Assembly: GCF_000473065.1 (NCBI RefSeq)
Contig: NZ_AXAZ01000025.1
Location: 34,015 to 98,014 of the forward strand
Origin: Bradyrhizobium sp. WSM1743
Lineage (GTDB): Bacteria > Pseudomonadota > Alphaproteobacteria > Rhizobiales > Xanthobacteraceae
Direction: 5' to 3'
Length of the DNA: 64,000 nucleotides
Shown here: one piece after another, positions 25,540 through 33,522 of the stretch
How positions within the stretch are numbered: the stretch's first letter is position 1
Layout: each line of letters opens with the position of its first letter
The notes under the pieces: generated by a model
What the model saw: only the letters and a program-made list of their open reading frames with translations
Told to the model about the DNA's origin: nothing
Database searches by the model: none
Program-made: the position numbers and the translations under genes

Positions 25540-25859
25540 TGAATTATCTGGCGTACATCTCGAGCGCGGTCTGGCGCAACAATCCGGCTCGCCTGCGCGA
25601 GCTCGCAGCCGCAAACTTCGCCTGTCGTCTGTGTCCCAACGAGGCGGCGACCGGTGCGCGGATCGAAGTCCATCATCGCACCTATGAGCGTCTCGGCAGC
25701 GAGATCGACGGCGATCTGATCGCGCTGTGTAGCGATTGTCACCTTGGCGTGACGACGATGCTGCGCGCACGCCGCTACGCGAACAGTCAGATCCCCGAGG
25801 TGGGCGACACCTGGGTGCAGCCCGCATTGCCTCTTTTTGACGAAGGAGACAGCGTATGA
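25539..25859 (+). CDS. HNH-endonuclease-like zinc-finger protein
   Basis: A 106-residue protein starting at the ATG that overlaps the stop of the AAA+/M41 gene by one base (TGATG). It has CRLCPNE..., then VHHRTYERLGSEIDGDLIAL followed by CSDCH: two CxxC zinc pairs around an HH...H-type beta-beta-alpha motif. This is the layout of small HNH nucleases. The second His of a full HNH motif is not obvious, so activity is uncertain. It is translationally coupled to genes on both sides. Confidence 0.75.
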   Translation: MNYLAYISSAVWRNNPARLRELAAANFACRLCPNEAATGARIEVHHRTYERLGSEIDGDLIALCSDCHLGVTTMLRARRYANSQIPEVGDTWVQPALPLFDEGDSV

Positions 25860-26431
25860 GCGTCGAACGCATCACATTGAAGCTCGTCGGCGTCGGTCCC
25901 ATGCTGATGCATTCCGCAAGGCTTGCCGATCCTCTGGATGCGCTGACCAAAGCGATTGCCGCGATCACCTCCAAGCGGATGAAGACGGACGCGGACTACG
26001 AGCGGATCGCCGAGCTGGAGTGGCATGGCGGGCTATGGCTCGCCGGAGGGCGACCGTGTCTGCCGCCGCACTGCCTCAAGGCGGTGCTGGTCGAGGGCGC
26101 GAGGCGGCGCAAGAAAGGGGTCATCGCCAGAGCGGCTTTCCGCGCCGATGGGCCTGCCCTGCTCGACTACGACGGTCCGACCGAGCTCGACGAACTCTGG
26201 GCCGACCAGCGGTTTCGTCATCGCGAGATCGTCCGCGTCCGCGACGCGCTCACGGTGCGGACGCGTCCGTGCTTTCCCCTTTGGAGCGCCCGCGTTGACG
26301 CAACCTATCTGCCATCGATGGTCAACCGCAGCGAATTGGTCGAGTTCTTCCGCCTCGCAGGTCCCCACGGGCTCGGGGACCGTCGCCCGGACTATGGCCG
26401 CTTCCGAGTCGAGGAGATCGAAGCGGCATAG
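25856..26431 (+). CDS. Phage/island-associated protein with RAMP-like C-terminal glycine-rich loop
   Basis: A 191-residue protein whose ATG overlaps the HNH stop by four bases. The N-terminus (ITLKLVGVGPMLMHSARLAD, then PLDALTKAI, KRMKTDADYERIAELEW) belongs to a type I have seen in phages and islands without an assigned function. The C-terminus GPHGLGDRRPDYGRFRVEEI resembles the glycine-rich loop of Cas RAMP proteins, and the N-terminal strand fits a ferredoxin-like fold. RNA binding is therefore a hypothesis only. It closes the coupled trio with the protease and the HNH protein. Confidence 0.7.
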   Translation: MSVERITLKLVGVGPMLMHSARLADPLDALTKAIAAITSKRMKTDADYERIAELEWHGGLWLAGGRPCLPPHCLKAVLVEGARRRKKGVIARAAFRADGPALLDYDGPTELDELWADQRFRHREIVRVRDALTVRTRPCFPLWSARVDATYLPSMVNRSELVEFFRLAGPHGLGDRRPDYGRFRVEEIEAA

Positions 26432-26533
26432 ATCACAAGAACCTCGCGTGGCGTGGCGTGGCAGGGTGCGGCCCGTCGAGGCATGTCGAGGCCCGGCTCG
26501 GCTTAATCGGTCAATTGCAAAGGAGTTCGTTCG

Positions 26534-27082
26534 ATGCGGCGCGGTGACAAACAGCGCGCGCGGCGACGACGTCGCTGCGCCTCCGGCCCAAGCAAGGTCA
26601 ATCCTTTGAGTTACTGGCGCCGGTTTCCGGCCGAGGCCTTCAATGCGCCGTTACGCGGCGCGCTTGCACGAAGCATCAGGTCGATCGGCTCGACATTGCC
26701 GGAGTGGCAGGCAGCGATCGCGGGCGACGCGGGCGCCGCGGTCGGCATCGTGCTCCGGCTGAGGGCGCCTTTTCGCGTCACCGCGCGCACCGATCTGGCG
26801 ATGACCCTGCTCTTGAACTGCGCTTTTGCAAACGCAGGGGCCGCGCTGGTGCTGTCACATGCGCTGCGGCGGATGCAATTTGCCCGTGTCGAACGAAAGC
26901 GGCTCGCAGAGTCCTGGCTCGTGCATCACGGGCAATTGGCACAGCACCGCGGGACGAGGAGATCGAGCGGCGATCGCAGCAGCTCGCGTCGGCCGAGCCG
27001 GCTCGAAGCTCGCGCGCGTGCGAAGCGCGACGATGTTCGACCGGCGCACGAAAATTGGGAGGGACCAGATGACGCAGCGTAG
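26534..27082 (+). CDS. Hypothetical island protein (182 aa)
   Basis: The middle (PLSYWRRFPAEAFNAPLRGA, GAAVGIVLRLRAPFRVTART, LALALSHALRR-like helices) looks coding, while both ends are very Arg-rich and low in complexity. It has no known domain. The 3' end overlaps the next gene by 14 bases. It follows the protease trio on the same strand after about 100 bases and may belong to the same unit. The true start may be internal. Confidence 0.45.
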   Translation: MRRGDKQRARRRRRCASGPSKVNPLSYWRRFPAEAFNAPLRGALARSIRSIGSTLPEWQAAIAGDAGAAVGIVLRLRAPFRVTARTDLAMTLLLNCAFANAGAALVLSHALRRMQFARVERKRLAESWLVHHGQLAQHRGTRRSSGDRSSSRRPSRLEARARAKRDDVRPAHENWEGPDDAA

Positions 27083-27407
27083 TGCGAGTGCGACCCCAGC
27101 GCGGATCTGCGCGCGCCCGGATCCTGCGACCTGGCGCGACGACGAATTGATGACCCTTGCCGAAGCCGCCGCGCTGTTCTGGCCGGAGGGGCCGCTCACG
27201 GAGACGAGCTTGAGGACCGCGGTTCGCGACCATCGGCTGGCGATCTCGAGGATCGCTGGAAAATTCTTCACGACCAAGCGCGCCATCGCCGCGCTCGAGA
27301 TCTGCGAGATCGTTCCTGGCGGACAGGACCGCATACCTCGCCGTCGTGGCGACTATCGTCAGGATCTGCGCAGGATCGCGAACATGGGACGGTCCGTCCG
27401 AACGTGA
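27069..27407 (+). CDS. Helix-turn-helix protein, excisionase-like
   Basis: A 112-residue protein from the ATG at 27069 (MTQRSASATPARICARP). The segment LMTLAEAAALFWPEGPLTET, then SLRTAVRDHRLAISRIAGKF and FTTKRAIAAL, has the layout of MerR/excisionase-type winged helices used by recombination directionality factors and small regulators. GGGACCAG is a weak ribosome binding site. It could be the excisionase partner of one of the island recombinases. Confidence 0.65.
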   Translation: MTQRSASATPARICARPDPATWRDDELMTLAEAAALFWPEGPLTETSLRTAVRDHRLAISRIAGKFFTTKRAIAALEICEIVPGGQDRIPRRRGDYRQDLRRIANMGRSVRT

Positions 27408-27488
27408 CCGGCCGGACGGCCGAAAACATGGGCCCGTCGGCGCGCCGACCGGTCATTGCGCGGCAATGCCGCCTGCGTGCGGCACGGT

Positions 27489-28082
27489 TCACAGGCTGCG
27501 CGCGATCTGTTCGATCGACCGGCGCGTCAAGTGACGTTCGCGGATGATGCCGGCGCCTTTCACGCCGGCCACGTAATCCGCGACACTCGCAAGCGGCGCA
27601 CGCCAATCGGCTGGCGCAAAACCGAGCGGCGCGGCGCCGCGCGAGACGAGGTAGGAAATCGCAGCACGGGGGTGGGAAGCGCCCTCGCCCGCGACCGAGA
27701 TCAGTGACAATGCGATCGTATCGGGGCCGTCATCGGGCGCGTCCTGCCCGTAGGCTTCGGCCGCAACCGTAGCGAGAAAGCCGGCAAAATGGTCTTCCAG
27801 TGTGATGCGCGAACGGTCCCGCGCGCGGCCGACCGGCAGCAGCTGGCCGAAGCCCTGCAGGCTTGCGAGCGAATCCTTGACCAAGTCCGAGCCGGCCACC
27901 GCGAGCAGGAGGCGCGCGGCATCGCCAGGTGTCATGTGTGCGGCGCTGGATCCGTGCCCCTTGAACGTGATGAGGCGGCGGTCGGCCTGCTGAAGATTCC
28001 TTAAGTGCTGGACCACGGTGAAGGTCCGCAGGCCGAGGGCGGCGGGGAACACCTCACTGGCAAGCTTGAGCGACGTGACCAT
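27489..28082 (-). CDS. Hypothetical protein (197 aa)
   Basis: I use the ATG at 28082 (MVTSLKLASEVFPAALGLRT), which has AAAGG nine bases upstream; the frame is open for 56 further codons. The product is helical (FTVVQHLRNLQQADRRLITF, TPGDAARLLLAVAGSDLVKD, GFLATVAAEAYGQ). No domain is recognised. It converges on the HTH gene and is divergent from the recombinase genes. Its size and the Ala-rich helical pattern occur often in rhizobial islands. Confidence 0.6.
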   Translation of the reverse strand: MVTSLKLASEVFPAALGLRTFTVVQHLRNLQQADRRLITFKGHGSSAAHMTPGDAARLLLAVAGSDLVKDSLASLQGFGQLLPVGRARDRSRITLEDHFAGFLATVAAEAYGQDAPDDGPDTIALSLISVAGEGASHPRAAISYLVSRGAAPLGFAPADWRAPLASVADYVAGVKGAGIIRERHLTRRSIEQIARSL

Positions 28083-28416
28083 GGCGGGGCCTTTCGAAGC
28101 AATCCTTGGAAACTGCATTCGAATCCTTATGACAAAAAGCGTCGTTGGAGAAAAGTGCCAAGCTGATGCGGCGTCCGCCTCCGAGGAAGACAATCGCACC
28201 GCCTCGCCCGCTGGGAGGGTGATCGAGGCCCACGGATAGCCTTTATTCATAGGCTTCGATACAGGCCTCGATTGAAGGGCTGAACGCGCTGGCAGACCGA
28301 GCCCCTCCGCTCGATTCGACGTTGACTGTCGCGCTAACCGTCATTTACGTCGTTGGCGTCCTGGTCTTTCGGCAGCATGTCGCTTTCGAAGTGCCACGAC
28401 ATCACAGAGGTGAAAG

Positions 28417-28560
28417 ATGAGACCGATGCCGTTTCCCCCTCGCGGGGGACGCGTGGATGGTTTGCGCCCTGAGCGCACCCTTCTGCGCACCGTTCGTGCC
28501 ACCGTTGCTGTCGCAGGACGCGGGACCATTCTTAACCAGCGCATGGGGGTGAACTCATGA
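28417..28560 (+). CDS. 47-aa leader ORF coupled to the recombinase gene
   Basis: MRPMPFPPRGGRVDGLRPER, then TLLRTVRATVAVAGRGTILN and QRMGVNS, starts at 28417 with AGAGGTG six bases upstream. Its TGA overlaps the ATG of the recombinase gene (ATGA), so translational coupling is likely. Arg-rich, with no known family. Confidence 0.5.
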   Translation: MRPMPFPPRGGRVDGLRPERTLLRTVRATVAVAGRGTILNQRMGVNS

Positions 28561-30215
28561 ACCGGCCCTACAAGAAGATCGAGCGCGACCGCCATTTGCC
28601 GCTGATCGGCTACACCGAGATCGAGGCAGGCAAGCGCGAGCTCGCCCGTGCTCTGTTCGTGGAAGGCGAGAGCGAAACCGGCCGGCGTCTGCTCGAGGTG
28701 CTGCGCACCTACAAGATCGTCGACGAGGCCGAGCCGCGACTGGTGTTTCGCTGCGAGGCGGACGACCGCCAGGCCATGATCGTGATCCGGGATGGGCGCG
28801 AGGAGATCAGCACCGAGATTGCGCAAGGCGAGCTTGAGGACCCCTACGCCTGCCCGCTAGCCGTGGCCAAGCTGGAAGCCTATTGCGAGGAGAAGGCGTT
28901 CCGTCTACGCGCCAAAAACGCCCCCGAAGACATCCCGATCAGCGAGATCATCACCCGCTATCTGGACCTGCTCGACCCCGACAATCTCGACAAGCGCGCC
29001 CGCGAGCTTAGGGAGCGCCAGTGCAAGGAGCTGAACGAGGCCAGCCCCTGGAACTACTTTCGCAGCTCGAAGAACGGCGGCACCCAGGTGATCGAATATG
29101 TGAAGAACATGCAGCTCGGCAAGCTCAACCGCAATTTCGGGCACAATTACCGACATTGGCGGCAGCAGCGTCCCAAGAAGCTCGGTGGCGTGGACGAGGC
29201 CGGCAACATGATCGAGAGCGTGAAGGACGGCACGATCCGCTCCCACCTCTCGGTCGTCAACCGGGCGTTCGCCTGGTTCCTGGACGAATACACCCCGCCG
29301 ATCCGGCTGCAATTCGATATGCCGCCGATCGAGGACCGGCCGGACCAGAAGATCTGCCTGACCTGGGACGAGGTCCGGCGGGTGATCCTGTGGTGCCTGG
29401 GCTACGTCTGGATCGTGGGCGAAGGTTTTGCCACTGAGTGGCGCATGTGTGGGGCGAGCTGGCGTCTGGTGCCGGTCCGGCTGCCGCGCAAGCAGACCGA
29501 ATACCGGCTGAAGCTGATCCGGTTCATCCTGATCTATTTCCTGACCGGAACGCGTTTCAAGGCGATCCTCGATCTCGGCTGGGAGCCAATGAACAAGCGC
29601 GGCTGGATCGCGCTTGCAAGCTGCTGGATCTATCGCAATGGCCGCAAGACCCCGCGCAACAAGACCAAGCCCCGGGAGGCAGGTCCAATCCTCCCCCTCA
29701 CCCGTCGCCTGTTCGTCGCCTGGCACGCCCGTGACGAGGCCTTGCGCCGGCGTGATGGTTGGACGCGGCCAGCGCGAGACCCGTACTTCTACGTCGTCCA
29801 CGACGGACGGGGCAACCCGATCAGCCGCCGCGTGATGGAGGATCTCGTGAAGGAGGCCTTTGCTGCCGTCGAGATCGGAACGACCGCGCACAAGTCCAAA
29901 CACGGCGGCGTCACCACCTATCACGAGGCAGGCTTTCCGCTGCATCAGATCTCGTTCTTCTTCGGCACCACCGAGGATGTGGTCGACAAATCCTATCGCG
30001 TGCTCAAGCGTGCCGAGCAGCTCGGCTTCGACCCGGACCCCAACGCGGCCGATGGCGCACTCCGCCCCGAGCTGATGCGCCTGCCGCCGCCGAACCCCGA
30101 GCGGCTCACCTTCCGCGGACTGGTCGATCCACGCGGCTGGCTGCCGAAGGTCCGCTGCATCGACCCGCCGCCGAAACCGGCGCCGGCGCGCCGGGGCGGT
30201 GCCAAGGCCGCCTGA
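28557..30215 (+). CDS. Tyrosine-recombinase-like protein with degenerate catalytic box
   Basis: A 552-residue protein preceded by GGGGGTGAA. The C-terminal part aligns by eye with phage integrases: LIYFLTGTRFKAILDLGW (Arg near 331) and, near the end, HGGVTTYHEAGFPLHQISFF, then FGTTEDVVDKSYRVL with a likely nucleophile Tyr near 478. The usual HxxR reads HKSKHGG, with no Arg, so box II is unusual. The N-terminal 250 residues are unlike ordinary arm-binding domains. It is the first of two recombinase-like genes in tandem and may mobilise the cargo module or be a domesticated relative. Confidence 0.7.
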   Translation: MNRPYKKIERDRHLPLIGYTEIEAGKRELARALFVEGESETGRRLLEVLRTYKIVDEAEPRLVFRCEADDRQAMIVIRDGREEISTEIAQGELEDPYACPLAVAKLEAYCEEKAFRLRAKNAPEDIPISEIITRYLDLLDPDNLDKRARELRERQCKELNEASPWNYFRSSKNGGTQVIEYVKNMQLGKLNRNFGHNYRHWRQQRPKKLGGVDEAGNMIESVKDGTIRSHLSVVNRAFAWFLDEYTPPIRLQFDMPPIEDRPDQKICLTWDEVRRVILWCLGYVWIVGEGFATEWRMCGASWRLVPVRLPRKQTEYRLKLIRFILIYFLTGTRFKAILDLGWEPMNKRGWIALASCWIYRNGRKTPRNKTKPREAGPILPLTRRLFVAWHARDEALRRRDGWTRPARDPYFYVVHDGRGNPISRRVMEDLVKEAFAAVEIGTTAHKSKHGGVTTYHEAGFPLHQISFFFGTTEDVVDKSYRVLKRAEQLGFDPDPNAADGALRPELMRLPPPNPERLTFRGLVDPRGWLPKVRCIDPPPKPAPARRGGAKAA

Positions 30216-30231
30216 CCCGGCCCGATGGCCT

Positions 30232-30259
30232 GGCCACCCAGGTAGCTGCCTGGGTGGCC
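30232..30259 (+). terminator. 11-bp perfect hairpin after the recombinase gene
   Basis: GGCCACCCAGG (30232-30242) and CCTGGGTGGCC (30249-30259) pair around the loop TAGCTG, 17 bases after the stop codon. There is no T-run, so it may be a weak or Rho-assisted terminator or a processing site between the two recombinase genes. Confidence 0.55.
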
Positions 30260-30394
30260 CTCCCAAGCTTCCATCCCACCATCGTTGCTTTCGAAATCGA
30301 GGCCGTCCGATGCGATCTGCTGCTGCCTTACTCGCCTTCCCCGCCATCTTCGCCGCGCTGGCGCGCGCGCCTTACTGCCGCGGAAGAGGCTGAC

Positions 30395-31543
30395 ATGCCG
30401 AAAGGAGCGACCGCCATCAAGCGGCCCGCGCCGCGCGCCATCGACCCGCCGTTCTCCACCGGCGACGTCATCTTCCTGCTGCAGAGCGCGAGCTGGGCGA
30501 TGCCGCAGAACCGCGAGCTTCGCCGGCTCCTTCTGTGCGTGTTTGTGGTGCTGGCCGCCACCGCCCGCATCGGCCCCCACAGCGCTGTCAGGATCCGCTG
30601 GCGGGACTATCTCGACGACGCCGTCGAGGTGCGCGGTGCCCCGCGCGGGCCCACCTACAGACCGGTGTTTCTGCCCATCGCGCGGGAGCTGATCGCGCGT
30701 TACCGGGCCGCCCTGCCCGCGCACCATCGTGACAGCGAATTCCTGCTCCTCTCGCGCAGCGGCGGCAAGGTCCAGGCCACCGACATCACCAAGACCTTCC
30801 GCGCGCTGGCGCGCCGCTGCGGCATGCCCGGGAGCCAGTTCGTGACGCGCCTGCTCGAATATTTCGACCGGCAGTTCGACGCGGCGGACGACGACCGCGC
30901 CGCGGTGGCAGCCCTTGCCGGCCGGCGTCTGGCCCCCGACGAGGTCGGTTCGCTGCCGACGCGCCAGATTGAACGTGCGCGCGAAGACCGCGAGCGCCTC
31001 GCAGCCGTGCTCAAGACCCATCATGCGCTCGCCGGCCCGCCCGGCCGGTTTCTCGGCCCCCGGGGGATGCGCCTCGCCGCCGAAACGCAAAAACTGGCCC
31101 GTGCCAAGCGACTTCCGATGCGGCGCTCAGTGGCGGTCGGGCGAGACCGGATCTGCCGTCTGCTGGCCGATGAGTCGTGGGACACGAACCAGGGTCGCCA
31201 ACGCCGGCGGCTGAAGGCGCTGTATTTCGACGATCTGGACGATCTCAGGCTCAAGGGCGAGCTGGCCTACGCCGACATCGCCTATCTGTTCCACGTGCGC
31301 TTGCGCACCGCGAAGGCCTGGGCGTGGCGGCGGCGGAGGTCGCTGCGGACTGAGGCGCAGGCGGCCCGTGAGCGGCAGTGGCGAGCCGCCCTGCCCGTGC
31401 TCTATCGCGCCCGGCCGGCCGGGGAGCGGCTGCTCGGTTTTCAGGCGAGGATCGCCGCGGAGCACCCGGACTGTCCCTTTGTGGGGGCGCAGATCAAGGG
31501 TGTCCTGCTCGTCGCCGGCGCGCTCGGACCCTACCGCTGCTGA
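30395..31543 (+). CDS. Second recombinase-like protein lacking a full catalytic domain
   Basis: I use the ATG at 30395 (MPKGATAIKRPAPRAIDPPF; AAGAGG upstream), giving 382 residues; the frame is open much further upstream but overlaps the first gene. Residues 30-145 resemble the start of an integrase catalytic domain (VLAATARIGPHSAVRIRWRD, FLLLSRSGGKVQATDITKTF, RALARRCG), with Arg near box I. No HxxR-H-Y tail follows; instead there are about 230 basic helical residues. It may act as a subunit or accessory protein with the neighbouring recombinase. Confidence 0.6.
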   Translation: MPKGATAIKRPAPRAIDPPFSTGDVIFLLQSASWAMPQNRELRRLLLCVFVVLAATARIGPHSAVRIRWRDYLDDAVEVRGAPRGPTYRPVFLPIARELIARYRAALPAHHRDSEFLLLSRSGGKVQATDITKTFRALARRCGMPGSQFVTRLLEYFDRQFDAADDDRAAVAALAGRRLAPDEVGSLPTRQIERAREDRERLAAVLKTHHALAGPPGRFLGPRGMRLAAETQKLARAKRLPMRRSVAVGRDRICRLLADESWDTNQGRQRRRLKALYFDDLDDLRLKGELAYADIAYLFHVRLRTAKAWAWRRRRSLRTEAQAARERQWRAALPVLYRARPAGERLLGFQARIAAEHPDCPFVGAQIKGVLLVAGALGPYRC

Positions 31544-32121
31544 CGGCGCAGACGCGGCCGCGGCTTCACCGCGAGCGTATCGTAGATCTCGTCCAGCGTC
31601 AGCGAGGTTGCGAGCGACGGCAGCGCGATCGCAACGCCGAATTGCTCGACCCTCTCCGCCGTCCAGCTGCCGTCCTCCTGCCGCCTGTGGACGAGCACGC
31701 ATGCGAACGCGACCTCGATCTGCATGACCGTGTCGACGCCGTCCAGGGCCTGGTATTCGCAAAGCCTTGTCCCATAGTCGACGACGGGGATGGCGATTGA
31801 GGCGATCTCGACAATCATCACGGGCCTGGAGGCCGTCATGGCCGCCGCGTCGGGCGGGGAGCAATCGACCACGACGTCCGGATAGCGGACCGTATCGGGT
31901 GCGGTCCGCACCCCCGTGAGGCGCGATGTGGCGCGCGCGCCGGTGCGCTTTGCCGCCGGGACCAGGGCGGTCAAAACGTTGCTGCAGATGACGTTGTGCG
32001 CCTCTGTGCCGCCGGTCGTGACGTAGACAATGCCGCCGACGAGTTCGAAAACGCCGTCGTGGCCTGAGATGGCGGCGAAAAATTCCCCGATTGAGAGCGT
32101 CTCTTGCTCATCACGAGCCAT
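31531..32121 (-). CDS. Uma2-family endonuclease (PD-(D/E)XK fold)
   Basis: A 196-residue DUF820/Uma2 protein from the ATG at 32121 (MARDEQETLSIGEFFAAISG). The family signatures are FELVGGIVYVTTGGTEAHN, VRYPDVVVDC (Asp ligand) and RPVMIVEIAS (Glu), as in PD-(D/E)XK nucleases. It converges on the recombinase-like gene with a 13-base 3' overlap. The role of Uma2 proteins is not established; they are common in mobile regions. Confidence 0.85.
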   Translation of the reverse strand: MARDEQETLSIGEFFAAISGHDGVFELVGGIVYVTTGGTEAHNVICSNVLTALVPAAKRTGARATSRLTGVRTAPDTVRYPDVVVDCSPPDAAAMTASRPVMIVEIASIAIPVVDYGTRLCEYQALDGVDTVMQIEVAFACVLVHRRQEDGSWTAERVEQFGVAIALPSLATSLTLDEIYDTLAVKPRPRLRRQQR

Positions 32122-32260
32122 CGCGACATTCCCACTGTTGCTGCGCGTGTCAGCTGCGAGGCGCGCGGAGAGTTTGATCGGCGGCGTCTGGTCCGGCAAG
32201 CCCTCTTGCCGCGAGCATCGCAGCATCCCTGAAAACCCATCCGCGTCCCACGTCCGTCCC

Positions 32261-32330
32261 CGGCGCCCCCTTCACGCCTCCTCGCGCGCTCAACGGGTCG
32301 ACCACGCAAGGAGGCGTGAAGGCGGCGCCG
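32261..32330. repeat. Long inverted repeat upstream of the Uma2 gene
   Basis: CCTTCACGCCTCCT (32269-32282) pairs perfectly with AGGAGGCGTGAAGG (32309-32322) across 26 bases, and an outer seven-base stem, CGGCGCC (32261-32267) with GGCGCCG (32324-32330), extends it with a one-base bulge on each side. It lies in a gene-poor stretch between Uma2 and an unknown ORF. It could be a protein-binding dyad, a transfer or replication signal, or a recombination site. Confidence 0.7.
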
Positions 32331-32398
32331 TGGCCTTAGACCGGCCCCTGATCTGGCCTTCACGTCAATTGACCTCGCAAGCAGGCGCAAAACTGACC

Positions 32399-32746
32399 AT
32401 GGAACCCAAAATCGCGCTTGCAAAAACTTCGGAAAATCGGCGGTTTACGGTTGCGCAAATCCGCGCACATGGGCGGCCATCCGGCAGCTTTGGACGCCTT
32501 CACACGGCACGAAACGGGGCTTTTGTGGTATTTTGGTATGGGAAATCGGTGATTTTAAAGAAGTACCAAGAAAGTACGCAAAGTTCCTCACGATTGGAAT
32601 CGGCACGGCTGCGCAATCGCTTACTCACGATCGCGAACGGTGCGGTTGAGCCCGCGGTGCGTAAGGAGATCGCATCGGACGCGATCGGATGCGTTCAGAA
32701 GCGTCTGAACGCATCGAGCAGACGACGACGTGAGCGAGAGACTTAA
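32399..32746 (+). CDS. Possible small basic protein (115 aa)
   Basis: The frame from the ATG at 32399 (MEPKIALAKTSENRRFTVAQ) includes FGRLHTARNGAFVVFWYGKS and VILKKYQEST, then a basic Arg/Ser-rich end. No ribosome binding site or known domain. The 3' end contains a perfect 12-bp hairpin (32688-32715), so the end of the frame may not be coding. Confidence 0.3.
   Translation: MEPKIALAKTSENRRFTVAQIRAHGRPSGSFGRLHTARNGAFVVFWYGKSVILKKYQESTQSSSRLESARLRNRLLTIANGAVEPAVRKEIASDAIGCVQKRLNASSRRRRERET
32688..32715. repeat. Perfect 12-bp hairpin
   Basis: GATGCGTTCAGA (32688-32699) and TCTGAACGCATC (32704-32715) pair perfectly around a four-base loop. No T-run follows on either strand. A smaller dyad, TTACG-TCAG-CGTAA, lies at 32947-32960. 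It marks the gene-poor stretch as structurally rich. Confidence 0.65.
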
Positions 32747-33522
32747 GCTAGCTCGCCGAACATCGCGTTTTGTGTGATCGTCGCGCGAGTTCGCAAATAC
32801 ACTTGACGACGATGCCTGCTCACGACGGGCCGCATGGTTCGGTGGACGATCTCACGCGACAATTTTTCGAGGGTGTTAAGCAGCGCGATCGCGTCGCGAA
32901 AGCTGCTTCAAAGTCTGAATGTATGATCCGTTCAGATCACTTTATGTTACGTCAGCGTAATTAAACCGCCGCGCACCCAGCGATGCCGAACGGCATGAAT
33001 GGTGATCGCGGCGGCTTGCGCGAACCACCTAAAAGCGCTCGCGCGTCGCATCCCGCGGGGTGGTCGAGTGGCCAAAACTCCCACCCTCCTTCCACGCGGT
33101 GCCATCATGCAGTGCCGATGTCCCGATCCCTATCCTAGCATTGTATGCCGCAGTATCGTGCACATGAAGAATGCCATTGGATGTCTCGCACCGAGTAGAT
33201 GCTGCCTGACGCGGCCGTAATTCAATCCTTGCTCGGCGTCGGATTTCCTGATCCCCTTGAACGGATCGTGGCGCGTCGATGCCAAGGATTCCATTGGACT
33301 ATGCGCAGCCTCCGCCACGCAGATCGCGCCGGTCTCACTATGGCGTACTCTGACGAGGCCTTCCCGGCGGCGCCGGTGAAGTGCGCGATGCTCCTCCCCG
33401 CCACCTCAACCCGACAAGGATTAGTTTCGAACGCGAAAGCTGTGGAAACTGGGCAACTCTAACTTGCAATAGCTCCACGGGCTCCCACATCGATGGCCAA
33501 GTGACGGGGCGCGAGGACACGA
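32747..33522. other. Gene-poor stretch upstream of the CBASS genes
   Basis: Short frames are present (for example 50 codons from the ATG at about 32812, MPAHDGPHGSVDDLTRQFFE) but none is convincing. The composition is lower in GC than in the neighbours. The right end must contain the promoter of the CD-NTase gene; no clear -35/-10 pair was identified. Confidence 0.4.

Noticed and set aside
28905..30347. 480-codon open frame on the minus strand
   Set aside because: It is antisense to the recombinase gene, with no domain and the composition of a GC-rich shadow frame.
29759..30394. Long N-terminal extension of the second recombinase-like protein
   Set aside because: This part of the open frame lies inside the first recombinase gene in another frame and has the Arg/Pro-rich composition of a shadow frame.
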